Notes: generated from the letters alone by a model not told the origin. Counted from the stretch's first letter, positions 24,398 through 33,418 are shown. The stretch is 33,418 nucleotides of DNA from Bacteroidales bacterium (GCA_012518235.1 JAAYSY010000038.1:1-33418), one strand, 5' to 3'. Numbers and translations are program-made.

Positions 24398-25371
24398 AAA
24401 TTAAATATAAAAATAGCTAACAATCCAATAGCTGAAAAAGCAAAGAATGTGTTAGCCACTTTACCTTTAGTTAAAGCAAAGAAGTGTGCTACTAGAATAC
24501 TAACTCCAATTAACAGACTAGGAAATAGTGTTGATAGATGAATAGGCTGTAAGATAATAAGTAATAAAAGAGCTAATGATATAGTAATAATAACACTTAA
24601 AAATGCGCGAGTACTTAATTTGCTTCTATGTCTTGTAATTAGATAATATATAGTACTTGTAGTAAACATAATTATAATATAAAGAGTAGTTAACAGAGGT
24701 CCAATCCCAATAGCTAAGTCTATTTGGTCTGGATACCATCTAACTGCTTCTTTGATGGGGTCATAAAAAAAGTCCATTTGTTGTGTAACAAATGCAAAAG
24801 TAAATAGAAACCAATAGGGAAGTAAATAACCAAATAGGGAGGCAAAAAAACTGCGAACAGTTAATGTTTGAAGAGTGATAGCTGCAAGAAGAAGTATAGG
24901 AACTAGAAATAAAAGTTGTGGAATAAATAAACTAGCTAAGCCAAGGTATAGAAAAGCACGGAATAGGTTACTACTCGACTCTTTGACTTGATAACTTTTA
25001 AAAAGGGTATAAAGACTACCCAAAAGAAAGAATGGAAGAATTGCTCCAAATTGGATTTTTTGTAAATTTGGGCAGGCTGATATAAAAAAGAAAAAAACAG
25101 AAGTTTGCAAAGATGCTTTTATCTGTATAAGTCCAAACTTGTTGTTTAGAGGAATTAGTAAATATCCTAGGGTTAGATAGATACCTAAAGCAACACCTTT
25201 TGATACTTCAAAAGGTATTTTGTGAAAGAAATCAGGTAAATAACTTGTTGTAGGAAGTGGAGGGGGAGAGAAAAAAAGGGCAGCAACCCAGAAAAGTCCT
25301 GAGACAAGTAATGAGATGCCAAATATTGAGCGTCCTAAGTTTTTTCTCTTTTGTAATGGATTTCCCCTCAC
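24382..25371 (-). CDS. Uncharacterised multi-pass membrane protein, GTG start
   Basis: I do not recognise a specific family. The 329-residue protein has a basic N-terminus (RGNPLQKRKN) and about nine to ten hydrophobic segments filling nearly the whole length, with few charged loops (for example KSYQVKESSSN and TRHRSKLSTR). The only reasonable start is a GTG at 25371, 18 bases after purD; no in-frame ATG occurs before the first membrane segment. It overlaps the yqaA-like gene by 16 bases, which suggests coupled translation of two membrane proteins. Bacteroidales genomes carry similar unnamed membrane proteins next to purD, as far as I recall. No transport or catalytic motif is visible. Confidence 0.75.
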   Translation of the reverse strand: MRGNPLQKRKNLGRSIFGISLLVSGLFWVAALFFSPPPLPTTSYLPDFFHKIPFEVSKGVALGIYLTLGYLLIPLNNKFGLIQIKASLQTSVFFFFISACPNLQKIQFGAILPFFLLGSLYTLFKSYQVKESSSNLFRAFLYLGLASLFIPQLLFLVPILLLAAITLQTLTVRSFFASLFGYLLPYWFLFTFAFVTQQMDFFYDPIKEAVRWYPDQIDLAIGIGPLLTTLYIIIMFTTSTIYYLITRHRSKLSTRAFLSVIITISLALLLLIILQPIHLSTLFPSLLIGVSILVAHFFALTKGKVANTFFAFSAIGLLAIFIFNLWTHL

Positions 25372-25389
25372 GTTATTAATGGTTTTGTT

Positions 25390-26667
25390 TTATAAATCGA
25401 AGCCTAAATCTTCTCTATAGTATTTGCCTTCAAAGTTTAATTCTTGTGCTAACTTATAGCTGTTTGCTAATGCTTGTTCCTTGTTATCTCCATAAGAAGA
25501 GATTGCAAGAACTCTGCCTCCATTAGTTACAATGTTTTCCTCTTTTGTTTTGGTCCCTGCATGAAAAATAAAACTATCTGGATAGTTAGCGGCTTTTTCT
25601 AGTCCTTTAATAGCAAATCCTTTTTGGAATTCTTCAGGGTAGCCTCCGCTGACCATCACAACACAAGCAGCAGATCTTTTATCTAGTTCTATTTCTTTTG
25701 TTTTTAGATTTTCATTAGCGACTCCTTTTAGTAGGTCGAGCAAATCACTTTTAATTCGAAGAACTACACTTTCTGTTTCTGGATCACCCATGCGAACATT
25801 GTATTCTATTACATAAGGCTCATTATTTACTTTAATAAGACCAATAAATATGAATCCCTTGTAGATAAGATTGTCTTTTTTGAGTCCTTTTACAGTAGGT
25901 TCAATGATGCGTTCTCTCACTTTTTCCATATAGGTTTCATCGGCAAATGGAACGGGTGTAATACTTCCCATGCCTCCAGTGTTTAAGCCTGTATCTCCTT
26001 CACCTATTCGTTTGTAGTCCTTAGCTACAGGTAGTATTTTGTAATTTGTTCCATCAGATAACACAAAAACAGAACATTCTATACCTGATAGAAACTCCTC
26101 AATAACTACAGTTTGGCTTGCGTCACCAAAACGACCTGATAGCATTTCATTTAGTTCCTTTTCAGCTTCTTCGAGTGTGTCTATAATTAAAACTCCTTTG
26201 CCAGCACACAAACCATCTGCTTTAAGTACATACGGTGCTTCCAATGAGTGAAGGAATGAAAGTCCCTCCTCTATATTGTCTTTGGTAACACTTTTATACT
26301 TAGCTGTAGGAATATTATGCCGTTGCATAAAAGCTTTTGCAAACTCTTTACTTCCTTCAAGTTGTGCTGCATCTTTGGATGGGCCTATAACTGCAATGTG
26401 TTTCGTTTTATTATCGTTTTGAAAAGCATCATAGATACCTTTTACTAAAGGGTCTTCTGGGCCTACAACAACCATATCTATTTTATTCTCTAAACTCCAT
26501 TTTTTCACTGTTTCAAAATCAGTGATTGAGAGATTTACGTTCTCTCCTACAGTAGCAGTTCCTGGATTACCAGGGGCTATGAATAGTTTTTTCAAAGTGG
26601 GGCTTTGTGCAATTTTCCAAGCTAGTGCGTGTTCACGACCGCCAGAACCTAATAGTAAAAGTCTCAT
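25390..26667 (-). CDS. purD: Phosphoribosylamine-glycine ligase (GAR synthetase)
   Basis: ATP-grasp enzyme of de novo purine synthesis that joins glycine to phosphoribosylamine. The 425-residue protein has the expected order of motifs: [15 protein letters not shown] at the N-terminus, [22 protein letters not shown], an ATP-grasp core with [12 protein letters not shown], the GAR synthetase signature NTGGMGS, and [11 protein letters not shown] near the metal site. Length is normal. It is 30 bases downstream of the peptidase gene and 18 upstream of the unrecognised membrane protein, in the middle of a nine-gene co-directional run. The neighbours share no purine function, so this looks like a housekeeping read-through operon. 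Confidence 0.97.
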   Translation of the reverse strand: MRLLLLGSGGREHALAWKIAQSPTLKKLFIAPGNPGTATVGENVNLSITDFETVKKWSLENKIDMVVVGPEDPLVKGIYDAFQNDNKTKHIAVIGPSKDAAQLEGSKEFAKAFMQRHNIPTAKYKSVTKDNIEEGLSFLHSLEAPYVLKADGLCAGKGVLIIDTLEEAEKELNEMLSGRFGDASQTVVIEEFLSGIECSVFVLSDGTNYKILPVAKDYKRIGEGDTGLNTGGMGSITPVPFADETYMEKVRERIIEPTVKGLKKDNLIYKGFIFIGLIKVNNEPYVIEYNVRMGDPETESVVLRIKSDLLDLLKGVANENLKTKEIELDKRSAACVVMVSGGYPEEFQKGFAIKGLEKAANYPDSFIFHAGTKTKEENIVTNGGRVLAISSYGDNKEQALANSYKLAQELNFEGKYYREDLGFDL

Positions 26668-26697
26668 AATTAATTTAGTTATAAAACGAATATATAG

Positions 26698-28821
26698 TTA
26701 TAAATTATTTTCAAAATATCTTGTTATCTTTTCATGCAGATGGACTCTATCTTTGCCAATAACATTATGTTCGTGATTAGGATAAATAAATAAGTCTGGA
26801 TAAGTTCCTGCATTTATACAAGCATTTAAAAAGGAGTAAGTGTGTTGAGGAACACATATACCATCAATACCACCATGTATGATTAATAGTTTGCCCTTTA
26901 GGTTATCAGCAAAGTTTTTCATATTTGTCTTTGCGTACCCTTCAGGATTACTTTGTGGGCTGTCCATATAGCGTTCTCCATACATTATTTCATAGTATGA
27001 CCAATCTACTACTGGTCCTCCAGCTACTCCCACTTTAACAAGGTCTGGATGTCTCAACAATAGTGATAGCGTCATGTGTCCTCCATAACTCCAGCCATGG
27101 ACTCCTATTCTTGAAGAGTCAATAAAGGATTGCTGTGTTAACCATTCAATACCTTTTATTTGATCTTCGGTTTCTAAAACACCTAATTGTCTGTGGGTGC
27201 AATTTTCGAAGTTTAACCCTCTATTATCACTCCCCCTGTTGTCAAGGGTAAAAACAATGTATCCTTTATTAGCCATATATATATCCCAACCTCTAGTTCC
27301 CCATTGCCAACTTTTGGTAATCATTTGTGCATGTGGACCGCCATAAACGTAAATAACAACAGGATACTTCTTGTTAGGGTCAAAATTTGCAGGTTTAACC
27401 ATCCGATAGTATAAAGGCGTTTTGTTATCTGCAGCTAATAGAGTATCTACTTCTATGGTAGGCTCTAAGTATCCATCAAGCGGGTTTTTGGCTTTAAGTA
27501 ATGTGTGTTTTTCCTTTTTTGTAAGTGAAACACATTCAATAGATCTAGGAGATGCAGGATTACTATAATAGTCAATGAAAAAATCTCCAGATTCACTTAG
27601 AAGGGCATTGTGTACCCCCTCTTCTTCATTTAATAATTTACGCTCACCTTTTCCATTTACACTATATATATGCGACTCTAAAGGAGAAATTTCAGTACTA
27701 CGATAAATAATTTCTTTTCGTTTAGTATTGTACCCAATTAATTCTTGTACCAACCAATCTCCCGTAGTGAGTTGTCTTATTAGTTCTCCATTTGTGTTAT
27801 ACAAATAGAGGTGATTAAATCCACTTTTTTCACTCTGATAAATAAATAAACTACTATCCCATGGAAGAAAGCTTATCGGGTTTTGGGGTTCTACATATTT
27901 AGAATGAGATTCCTCTACTAATACTTTGACGAGATTTCCTGTGTGAGCATCATATTGACACAGCTTTGCTGCGTTTTGAGCCCTGTTTAATTCAATAAGA
28001 TAGAGATACTTTTCATCAGGACTCCAGCTTATGTTGGTGAAATATCTATCGGTTGGGTCTCCTGTGTTAAGATAAATAAACTGATCAGAGGTTACATTAT
28101 ATATGCCCACATACACCTTATGGCTTTTCATTCCAGCCATAGGATAGTGAACATTATTAACAGTACTAATGCGAGTAGTAACATCCACTTGTGGATAGGT
28201 GGTTACCATTCTTTCATCCATTTTGTAATATGCTAAAAGATTTCCTTTAGGACTCCAAAATGTACCTTTGTTAATTCCAAATTCTTGTTGATGAACACTT
28301 TTTCCACAAACAACACCTTCGGGCTCTACTGTTATTCTTTTATCATTTACGTATAAGTTGTTTTTAATAGTATAAGCCACATTTCTACTTGTGGTGTGAA
28401 AGTCAATATTTTCAGAGCTTTTAGGAAAGTTTATTTTTCTTACCAACTTTCTGTTTTCCCAATCGTATATAATATAAGTATCACTGTTTTTAATAAGCAA
28501 TTTTTTTTCTTTTGCCCAAGGTAGCGAAACCCTATACATGCTTGATGTATGATCCTCTTCTGGTAAGTTAGAGTTTAGTGAGTCTTTAGTTATAATGAGG
28601 TTTTTCTCTCCCGTGCTTGCCTGGTGTATGTTTAGTTGTTCATGAGAGGGAATAATATAGAAATCACCCCACCAGCTGATGGAGTATAAATTTTCCACAG
28701 CAAGATAATTGCTTCCTCCGGGGATTAGATGACTCAATGTAGGGGTCTTTAAATCTTGTGCAGATAAAAAGGTACTGGTTAAAATAAATAAAAGACAGAA
28801 TAACTGTTTTTTAATTTTCAT
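26698..28821 (-). CDS. S9 prolyl oligopeptidase family, dipeptidyl peptidase IV-like
   Basis: Exported serine peptidase of 707 residues from the ATG at 28821. The track's 63-residue N-terminal extension overlaps the methyltransferase gene and is not family sequence; the ATG at 28821 gives a clean signal peptide (MKIKKQLFC...STFLSAQ). Residues about 30-460 are the DPP-IV-type beta-propeller (TFWSPKGNLLAYYKMDER, ISWSPDEKYLY) and the C-terminal 250 are the alpha/beta-hydrolase. The likely triad is Ser578 in GWSYGG, Asp653 in GGIDGICV and His685 in NHEHNVIG. It would cleave X-Pro or X-Ala dipeptides from peptides in the periplasm or at the surface. The gene overlaps the end of the upstream methyltransferase by 11 bases. 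Confidence 0.94.
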   Translation of the reverse strand: MKIKKQLFCLLFILTSTFLSAQDLKTPTLSHLIPGGSNYLAVENLYSISWWGDFYIIPSHEQLNIHQASTGEKNLIITKDSLNSNLPEEDHTSSMYRVSLPWAKEKKLLIKNSDTYIIYDWENRKLVRKINFPKSSENIDFHTTSRNVAYTIKNNLYVNDKRITVEPEGVVCGKSVHQQEFGINKGTFWSPKGNLLAYYKMDERMVTTYPQVDVTTRISTVNNVHYPMAGMKSHKVYVGIYNVTSDQFIYLNTGDPTDRYFTNISWSPDEKYLYLIELNRAQNAAKLCQYDAHTGNLVKVLVEESHSKYVEPQNPISFLPWDSSLFIYQSEKSGFNHLYLYNTNGELIRQLTTGDWLVQELIGYNTKRKEIIYRSTEISPLESHIYSVNGKGERKLLNEEEGVHNALLSESGDFFIDYYSNPASPRSIECVSLTKKEKHTLLKAKNPLDGYLEPTIEVDTLLAADNKTPLYYRMVKPANFDPNKKYPVVIYVYGGPHAQMITKSWQWGTRGWDIYMANKGYIVFTLDNRGSDNRGLNFENCTHRQLGVLETEDQIKGIEWLTQQSFIDSSRIGVHGWSYGGHMTLSLLLRHPDLVKVGVAGGPVVDWSYYEIMYGERYMDSPQSNPEGYAKTNMKNFADNLKGKLLIIHGGIDGICVPQHTYSFLNACINAGTYPDLFIYPNHEHNVIGKDRVHLHEKITRYFENNL

Positions 28822-30106
28822 AGTCTCTTCTTTTTCCTCTATTTGATTGATAACTGTTTTTATTGGATCTGTTTTTTTGTTGTGGTCTCCCTCCTTTTCT
28901 GTCAGAATTAGAGGAGAAGTATTTTTTCTTTTTAAAAGACGTTCTCTTGCCTCCATCCTCACGAAAACCCTTGTAACTACCGTCAAAAATTTCATATTTT
29001 CTAAGCTCACACTCTAGTGGACCATTAAAGAGCTTCATTCTTCCACTAGGTTTTAGTCCAATACTATCAAAACACTCCTCTTTGTAAGATAAAACCCAAG
29101 CTTCACCTCCTGTAAAAGCATGTTTTAGTCTTTCCCCAATCATGTTGTAGAGTCCTTCTAAATCTCTAGGAGCAATTCTTTCTCCATAAGGTGGGTTAGT
29201 TATTAAAATTGATTTTTGCTCAGGCTGTTCAAAGTGTTGAAAAGATTGAGTTTTAAATTCAATATCTTTTATTGCACCCGCCATTTTAGCATTTTGAATA
29301 GCAATTTCAACCGCTTTAGGATCTATATCGTAGGCATATATTTTATGATTAAAGTCCCTTTCTTGGCTATCATCATTGTATATTGAGTCGAATAAGTCTT
29401 GATCAAAGTCAGCCCATTTTTCAAAGGCGAATTGTTTTCTGAAAATACCGGGTGAAATATTACGTGCTATCAGTGCAGCTTCAATTGGAAAAGTTCCCGA
29501 TCCACACATTGGATCAATAAAATCGCAATCTCCTTTCCACCCTGTTAGTAAAATGATACCAGCGGCTAAAATTTCATTCAATGGTGCAATAGTGGCCTCT
29601 TGTCTATAACCTCTTCGGTGAAGTGACTCTCCAGAAGAATCAAGCGAAAGTGTACAAGTAGTATCAGCAATGTGAATATTAAGTGATAAATCAGGGTTGT
29701 TAATGCGTACCGACGGACGTTTTCCTTCACGCTCTCTAAAGTGATCTACAATAGCATCTTTTACTCTATATGCAACAAATTTAGAGTGTCTAAACTTTTC
29801 ACTAAAAACAACGGAGTCTATAGCAAATGATTTTCTAGTGTTTAAATATTGACTCCAATCCATAGCCTTAATTTCATTATAGACTTGATCTGGATTTTCA
29901 GCAGTGAATTCATGGATGGGAATCAAAACACGTATAGCAGTTCGTAAACAGAAGTTGGCACGATAAAGAGTTTCCTTATCTCCAGAGAAAGAGACCATAC
30001 GTCGGCCTAATTCAATGCTAGATGCTCCTATTTGAGTAAGTTCTTTTGCTAAAACCTCTTCCAAACCTTGGAACGTTTTTGCAATCATTGGAAATGAAGT
30101 ATTCAT
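28811..30106 (-). CDS. THUMP-domain class I RNA methyltransferase (RlmL/YpsC-like)
   Basis: Predicted 23S rRNA guanine-N2 methyltransferase of 431 residues. The N-terminus has the ferredoxin-like and THUMP arrangement (about 1-155), followed by a Rossmann-like methyltransferase with DPMCGSGTFPIE (198-209), an AYDIDP SAM-binding acid motif (258-263) and the catalytic NPPYGER (304-310), typical of N2-guanine and adenine-N6 methyltransferases. The C-terminal 45 residues are a Lys/Arg/Asn-rich tail, probably RNA binding. It matches the length of YpsC-type proteins and of the RlmL N-terminal half. It is 26 bases after cysE and overlaps the peptidase start by 11 bases. The modified position (G2445 in E. 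coli RlmL) is inferred from the family only. Confidence 0.92.
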   Translation of the reverse strand: MNTSFPMIAKTFQGLEEVLAKELTQIGASSIELGRRMVSFSGDKETLYRANFCLRTAIRVLIPIHEFTAENPDQVYNEIKAMDWSQYLNTRKSFAIDSVVFSEKFRHSKFVAYRVKDAIVDHFREREGKRPSVRINNPDLSLNIHIADTTCTLSLDSSGESLHRRGYRQEATIAPLNEILAAGIILLTGWKGDCDFIDPMCGSGTFPIEAALIARNISPGIFRKQFAFEKWADFDQDLFDSIYNDDSQERDFNHKIYAYDIDPKAVEIAIQNAKMAGAIKDIEFKTQSFQHFEQPEQKSILITNPPYGERIAPRDLEGLYNMIGERLKHAFTGGEAWVLSYKEECFDSIGLKPSGRMKLFNGPLECELRKYEIFDGSYKGFREDGGKRTSFKKKKYFSSNSDRKGGRPQQKNRSNKNSYQSNRGKRRDYEN

Positions 30107-30132
30107 TGATTTATAGTGAATGTTTTATTAAA

Positions 30133-31032
30133 TTAATCGTTTTTCTTAACCTGTACAATGCGCTCGTTAGGTGGTACATCTTCAGTAACCCAAATGTTTC
30201 CTCCAACAACAGCCCCTTGACCAATTGTAATACGTCCTAAAATTGTTGCATTGGAGTATACAATAACAAAATCCTCTAATATAGGATGTCTTAAAATTCC
30301 TTTTATAGGTTGTCCTTCCTCATTTAATGGAAAGCTTTTAGCACCTAATGTTACCCCTTGATATAGCTTTACATGGTTTCCTATAATACATGTTTCTCCT
30401 ATAACTACTCCAGTGCCGTGGTCTATAGTAAAATGACTGCCTATTTTTGCTCCAGGGTGAATATCAATTCCTGTTTCACTATGGGCCATTTCAGTAATAA
30501 TTCTTGGAATTAATGGTATGTCTAACCTAAGCAGTTCATGTGCTATACGGTAGTTACTAATCGCTTTTATAGCAGGGTAGCAAAAAATAACTTCGCCAAT
30601 ACTTTTAGCCGCAGGGTCTCCATCATAGGCTGCTTTTACATCAGTCGATAGTATCTGTCTCATTGAAGGCAAAGTTGCAATGAATTTGGCCGCCAGTGTA
30701 GAAGCTGTTTTTCTTTTGGTTTCAATGGTTTCAAAGCAATCTTTTCCCTTTTCAAAGCAGATACCTGCAAGTATTTGGTCGCTTAGTAAATCAAATAGGT
30801 GTTCTACGTTTGTTCCAATATGATATTTTAGTGTTCTGCTGTTGACTGTTGAGTTACCATAATATCCTGGAAACAGAATAGAACGTAACAGCTCAATGAC
30901 TTTATATAATATTTTTGACGATGGTAAAGGCTCTCCATCTTTATGTTGATGAAATAGGTTTTGATAAGATTCGCTTTTTGATAATTCATCAACTGTTTTT
31001 GTAATAATGGAGGTGAAATCTGCTGTATTCAT
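30133..31032 (-). CDS. cysE: Serine O-acetyltransferase
   Basis: Makes O-acetylserine from serine and acetyl-CoA, the substrate of the cysteine synthase encoded divergently at 31196. The 299-residue protein has a helical N-terminal domain (about 1-185) and a left-handed beta-helix of hexapeptide repeats: IDIHPGAKIGSHFTIDHG, GVVIGETCIIGNHVKLYQG, then ILGRITIGQGAVVGGNIWV. Catalytic Asp-His candidates lie in TIDHGTG. The long N-terminal domain fits the SatA/EpsC group. It is the first gene of the leftward run; a TATCTTTG element lies 35 bases upstream and a palindrome overlaps the expected -33 region. The C-terminus (VQKND) does not end in the Ile that docks into cysteine synthase in enterobacteria. 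Confidence 0.95.
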   Translation of the reverse strand: MNTADFTSIITKTVDELSKSESYQNLFHQHKDGEPLPSSKILYKVIELLRSILFPGYYGNSTVNSRTLKYHIGTNVEHLFDLLSDQILAGICFEKGKDCFETIETKRKTASTLAAKFIATLPSMRQILSTDVKAAYDGDPAAKSIGEVIFCYPAIKAISNYRIAHELLRLDIPLIPRIITEMAHSETGIDIHPGAKIGSHFTIDHGTGVVIGETCIIGNHVKLYQGVTLGAKSFPLNEEGQPIKGILRHPILEDFVIVYSNATILGRITIGQGAVVGGNIWVTEDVPPNERIVQVKKND

Positions 31033-31067
31033 TATGATAACTCGATAGGTTACAATCTATAAGGTGA

Positions 31068-31075
31068 CAAAGATA
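31068..31075 (-). promoter_or_regulatory. Bacteroidetes-type -7 element for cysE and the run downstream
   Basis: The minus strand reads TATCTTTG, an exact TAnnTTTG match 35 bases upstream of the cysE ATG. Confidence 0.65.
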
Positions 31076-31085
31076 ACAAATAATC

Positions 31086-31099
31086 ATCTATAAATAGAT
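31086..31099. promoter_or_regulatory. Palindrome in the cysE-cysK divergent gap, possible operator
   Basis: ATCTATAAATAGAT has perfect 6-base arms around AA, and a second pairing TAATC/GATTA overlaps it. It sits where the -33 element of the cysE promoter would be, so a regulator bound here could block cysE. No known binding site is recognised. Confidence 0.35.
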
Positions 31100-31123
31100 T
31101 ATAGACCTTCAAAATTAGCTGAT

Positions 31124-31158
31124 TTTGTAATTAAGGTTGGGTAATCTTAGTATCTTTG
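31124..31158 (+). promoter_or_regulatory. Candidate promoter for cysK
   Basis: TTTG at 31124-31127 and TATCTTTG at 31151-31158 resemble the Bacteroidetes -33 and -7 elements. The spacing of 23 bases is slightly longer than the usual 19-21. The -7 element ends 37 bases before the cysK ATG. Confidence 0.6.
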
Positions 31159-31195
31159 ATTTTATCTATAAAACAATCATTAAAAATAAACACCT

Positions 31196-32152
31196 ATGAG
31201 TAAGATAGCAAAAAACCTAACCGAGTTAGTAGGGGGTACACCTTTAATGGAACTGAATAATTTTAGCAAAGGAAAAAAATTGAATGCTAAACTTCTTGCT
31301 AAAATAGAGTATTTTAATCCATTAGGTAGTGTAAAAGATAGAGTGGCTCTTTCTATGATAGAGAACGCTGAGAATAATGGGGTCTTAAAGCCAGGAGCTA
31401 CTATAATAGAGCCTACAAGTGGTAACACTGGGATTGGATTAGCTTTTGTTTCTGCAGCTAAAGGATATAAGTTAATTTTAACTATGCCTGACACGATGAG
31501 TGTTGAACGCAGGAATTTAGTGAAAGCCTTAGGTGCAAAAGTAGAATTAACACCTGGCACAAAAGGCATGAAAGGAGCAATCCAAAAAGCCGAAGATTTA
31601 CAAAAAGAGATAAAGGGTTCTGTTATACTTCAGCAATTTGAAAACCCTGCAAATCCTGCGATACATTATAAAACTACAGGTCCAGAAATTTGGTCGGATA
31701 CAAAAGGAAATGTTGATTTATTTGTTGCAGGAGTTGGTACTGGAGGAACCATCAGTGGTGTGGGTAAGGCCTTAAAAGAAAAGAATAAAGACATAAAAAT
31801 TGTTGCTGTTGAACCTCAAGGGTCACCCGTTTTATCGGGAGGGGAATCAGGACCTCATAAGCTACAAGGTATTGGTGCAGGTTTTGTTCCGAAAATTTAT
31901 GATAACTCAGTAGTAGATGAGATTTTTCCTGTAGGCGATGATGAGGCTATAGCAACGAGTCGTGAGGTAGCTCAAAAGGAGGGTTTAATGGTTGGTATAT
32001 CGTCTGGGGCTGCACTTTTTGCGGCTCAAGAACTAGCTAAGCGAGAAGAGAATCAGGGGAAAACAATTGTTGTACTACTTCCTGATACGGGGGAAAGATA
32101 TTTATCTACTATTTTATATGCTTTTGATGAATACCCTTTAGATATTAAATAA
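31196..32152 (+). CDS. cysK: Cysteine synthase (O-acetylserine sulfhydrylase)
   Basis: PLP enzyme that makes cysteine from O-acetylserine and sulfide. The 318-residue protein has the PLP-binding Lys47 in [11 protein letters not shown], the substrate-binding loop PTSGNTG (73-79), the phosphate-binding [11 protein letters not shown] and the C-terminal SSGAA that contacts the PLP ring nitrogen. Length and motifs fit CysK rather than cystathionine beta-synthase; no CBS domains follow. It is divergent from cysE, whose product supplies its substrate, with 163 bases between them. The downstream GH92 gene starts 56 bases after the stop but has no metabolic link, so co-transcription is uncertain. Confidence 0.96.
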   Translation: MSKIAKNLTELVGGTPLMELNNFSKGKKLNAKLLAKIEYFNPLGSVKDRVALSMIENAENNGVLKPGATIIEPTSGNTGIGLAFVSAAKGYKLILTMPDTMSVERRNLVKALGAKVELTPGTKGMKGAIQKAEDLQKEIKGSVILQQFENPANPAIHYKTTGPEIWSDTKGNVDLFVAGVGTGGTISGVGKALKEKNKDIKIVAVEPQGSPVLSGGESGPHKLQGIGAGFVPKIYDNSVVDEIFPVGDDEAIATSREVAQKEGLMVGISSGAALFAAQELAKREENQGKTIVVLLPDTGERYLSTILYAFDEYPLDIK

Positions 32153-32208
32153 TATATGTAGTAGTTCATTGTTGATCATAACTGAACAAAAAAGAAATAA
32201 ACAAAAAC

Positions 32209-33418
32209 ATGAAAAAACACTTATTCATTTTCATTTTACTTTTATGTAGTATTCAAATGAAAGCCCAAGAATTAACATCATTTGTAAATCCTATGATTGG
32301 AACGGTTAAGATGGGACATACGTTTCCTGGTGCTTGTGTTCCACATGGGATTGTACAATTAAGTCCAGATACGGATACAATACCTCATAGTGTTAATGGT
32401 GTTTATACAGGTGATGTATATAAGTATTGTGCAGGATATCAGTATGATGATACTACTATTGTAGGTTTTAGTCATACCCATCTTAGTGGAACTGGACACT
32501 CAGATTTAGGAGATATTTTAATTATGCCAGTTACTGGGGAATTAAAACTTAATCCAGGAACTGCAGATAATCCTGATGCGGGATATCGTTCTAGGTATTC
32601 TCATGAAAAAGAGTTTGCTAAACCCGGTTATTATGAGGTTGAACTAGATGACTACAAGGTGAGAGCACAGCTTACTGCGACAGAAAGAGCTGGTATACAC
32701 AAATATACGTACCCTCAAGGGGAGGATAAAAAACTCATAATAGATTTAGCTGCAGGTATTTATAACTACGATGGAAAGGTGTTGTGGTCTCAACTGAGAG
32801 TTGAAAATGATACTTTATTAACAGGTTATAGAATAACTAATGGTTGGTCTAGAGTAAACTATACCTATTTTGCAATAGAGCTTTCTCAACCCATCAAAAG
32901 TTTTGGATACCGTGATGTGGAAAAACCAAAGTATGTAGGGTTTTGGAGGAAATTTGATTTATATAACAATTTTCCTGAAATGGGAGGAAGAGGGATTATT
33001 ACTCATTTTGAATTTGAGGAAAATGAAAATCCAGAATTGGAAATACGTGTTGCATTATCTGCTGTAAGTACAGAGGGAGCGCTAAAGAACTTAAAGGCAG
33101 AAACAAAAGATAAATCTTTTGATGAATTGGTTTCTCTCGCTAATGCGAAGTGGAATAAAGAATTATCCGTCATTGAAATGGATGGAACGGAAGACCAGAA
33201 AACGATGTTTTATACCTCTTTATATCATACAATGATAAATCCATCAGTGTATATGGATGTGGATGGTATGTATCGTGGAATTGATCATAATTTACATCAA
33301 GCCGAAGATTTTACAAACTATACTGTTTTTTCTGTTTGGGATACCTATAGAGCATTACATCCTTTGTTTAACTTAATAAATAGAGATAGAAGTCAGGATA
33401 TTATTCAATCTATGTTAG
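32209..33418 (+). CDS. GH92 alpha-mannosidase, 5' part only (runs off the window)
   Basis: The frame is open from the ATG at 32209 to the window edge (403 codons); it is missing from the ORF track because no stop falls inside. Residues 1-20 form a signal peptide (ending MKAQ), so the enzyme is exported. The N-terminal GH92 domain is clear: FVNPMIGT, GHTFPGACVPHGIVQLSPDT, GFSHTHLSGTG, and near the edge FSVWDTYRALHPLF, which opens the catalytic (alpha/alpha)6 domain. GH92 enzymes are calcium-dependent exo-alpha-mannosidases acting on N-glycan or yeast mannan linkages; the catalytic acid and base lie further on and cannot be checked. About 350 more residues are expected. No SusC/SusD pair is visible here. 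Confidence 0.93.
   Translation, partial: MKKHLFIFILLLCSIQMKAQELTSFVNPMIGTVKMGHTFPGACVPHGIVQLSPDTDTIPHSVNGVYTGDVYKYCAGYQYDDTTIVGFSHTHLSGTGHSDLGDILIMPVTGELKLNPGTADNPDAGYRSRYSHEKEFAKPGYYEVELDDYKVRAQLTATERAGIHKYTYPQGEDKKLIIDLAAGIYNYDGKVLWSQLRVENDTLLTGYRITNGWSRVNYTYFAIELSQPIKSFGYRDVEKPKYVGFWRKFDLYNNFPEMGGRGIITHFEFEENENPELEIRVALSAVSTEGALKNLKAETKDKSFDELVSLANAKWNKELSVIEMDGTEDQKTMFYTSLYHTMINPSVYMDVDGMYRGIDHNLHQAEDFTNYTVFSVWDTYRALHPLFNLINRDRSQDIIQSML

Noticed and set aside
28822-29010. 63-residue N-terminal extension of the S9 peptidase ORF
   Set aside because: It overlaps the methyltransferase coding sequence; the internal ATG at 28821 is followed by a clear signal peptide.
31180-31569. 129-aa minus-strand ORF opposite cysK
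   Set aside because: It is a shadow of the cysK frame; its sequence shows no family motif and the sense gene is unambiguous.
32153-32208. GTTCA/TGAAC inverted repeat after cysK as a terminator
   Set aside because: Only 5 bp with a 14-base loop and no T-tract, so not convincing.

Overview
The window looks like chromosome from a low-GC member of the Bacteroidales (Bacteroides-like). The reasons are the protein families present (DUF2723, WbqC-like, DUF5689, GH92, a single-domain arabinose-5-phosphate isomerase, a TonB receptor with a CarboxypepD_reg domain), the dapB-lepB-lepB-wbqC gene order, and repeated Bacteroidetes-type -7 promoter elements (TAnnTTTG) just upstream of several genes. The region is gene-dense. 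I see no tRNA, rRNA, CRISPR array, insertion sequence or phage gene, and no stretch over 300 bases without a gene; the longest gaps are about 100 to 190 bases and are described as features.

Layout from left to right. (1) 44-5811 (+): a TonB-dependent receptor, a lipoprotein with an OB-fold-like DUF5689 region and two copies of a jelly-roll-like module, and a secreted endonuclease/exonuclease/phosphatase. Together they suggest an envelope system that cuts and imports a phosphodiester compound, possibly nucleic acid. A strong bidirectional terminator separates them from (2) a DEAD-box RNA helicase (-). (3) 7862-9932 (-): a LOG-type phosphoribohydrolase, a KdsD-like isomerase and a PfkB sugar kinase. 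(4) 10037-11257 (+): an M16 zinc peptidase. (5) 11280-15109 (-): dapB, an apparently active signal peptidase I, a second signal peptidase I paralogue lacking both catalytic residues, and a WbqC-like gene. (6) 15207-16478 (+): a DUF2851 protein, divergent from dapB. (7) 16546-21447 (-): a DUF2723 membrane glycosyltransferase, a NodB-type deacetylase and queG. (8) 21588-31032 (-): a nine-gene run of cysE, a THUMP methyltransferase, a DPP-IV-like peptidase, purD, an unrecognised membrane protein, a yqaA-like gene, mnmD, and a zinc/manganese ABC binding protein and ATPase without a permease. (9) 31196 to the end (+): cysK, divergent from cysE, then the first 403 codons of a GH92 alpha-mannosidase cut off by the window edge.

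Most genes are housekeeping. The best candidates for new biology are the signal peptidase/pseudo-signal-peptidase pair, the receptor-lipoprotein-nuclease trio, the LOG-isomerase-kinase operon, and a terminator-like hairpin inside the start of queG. All functional statements come from reading motifs by eye; no database search was run.
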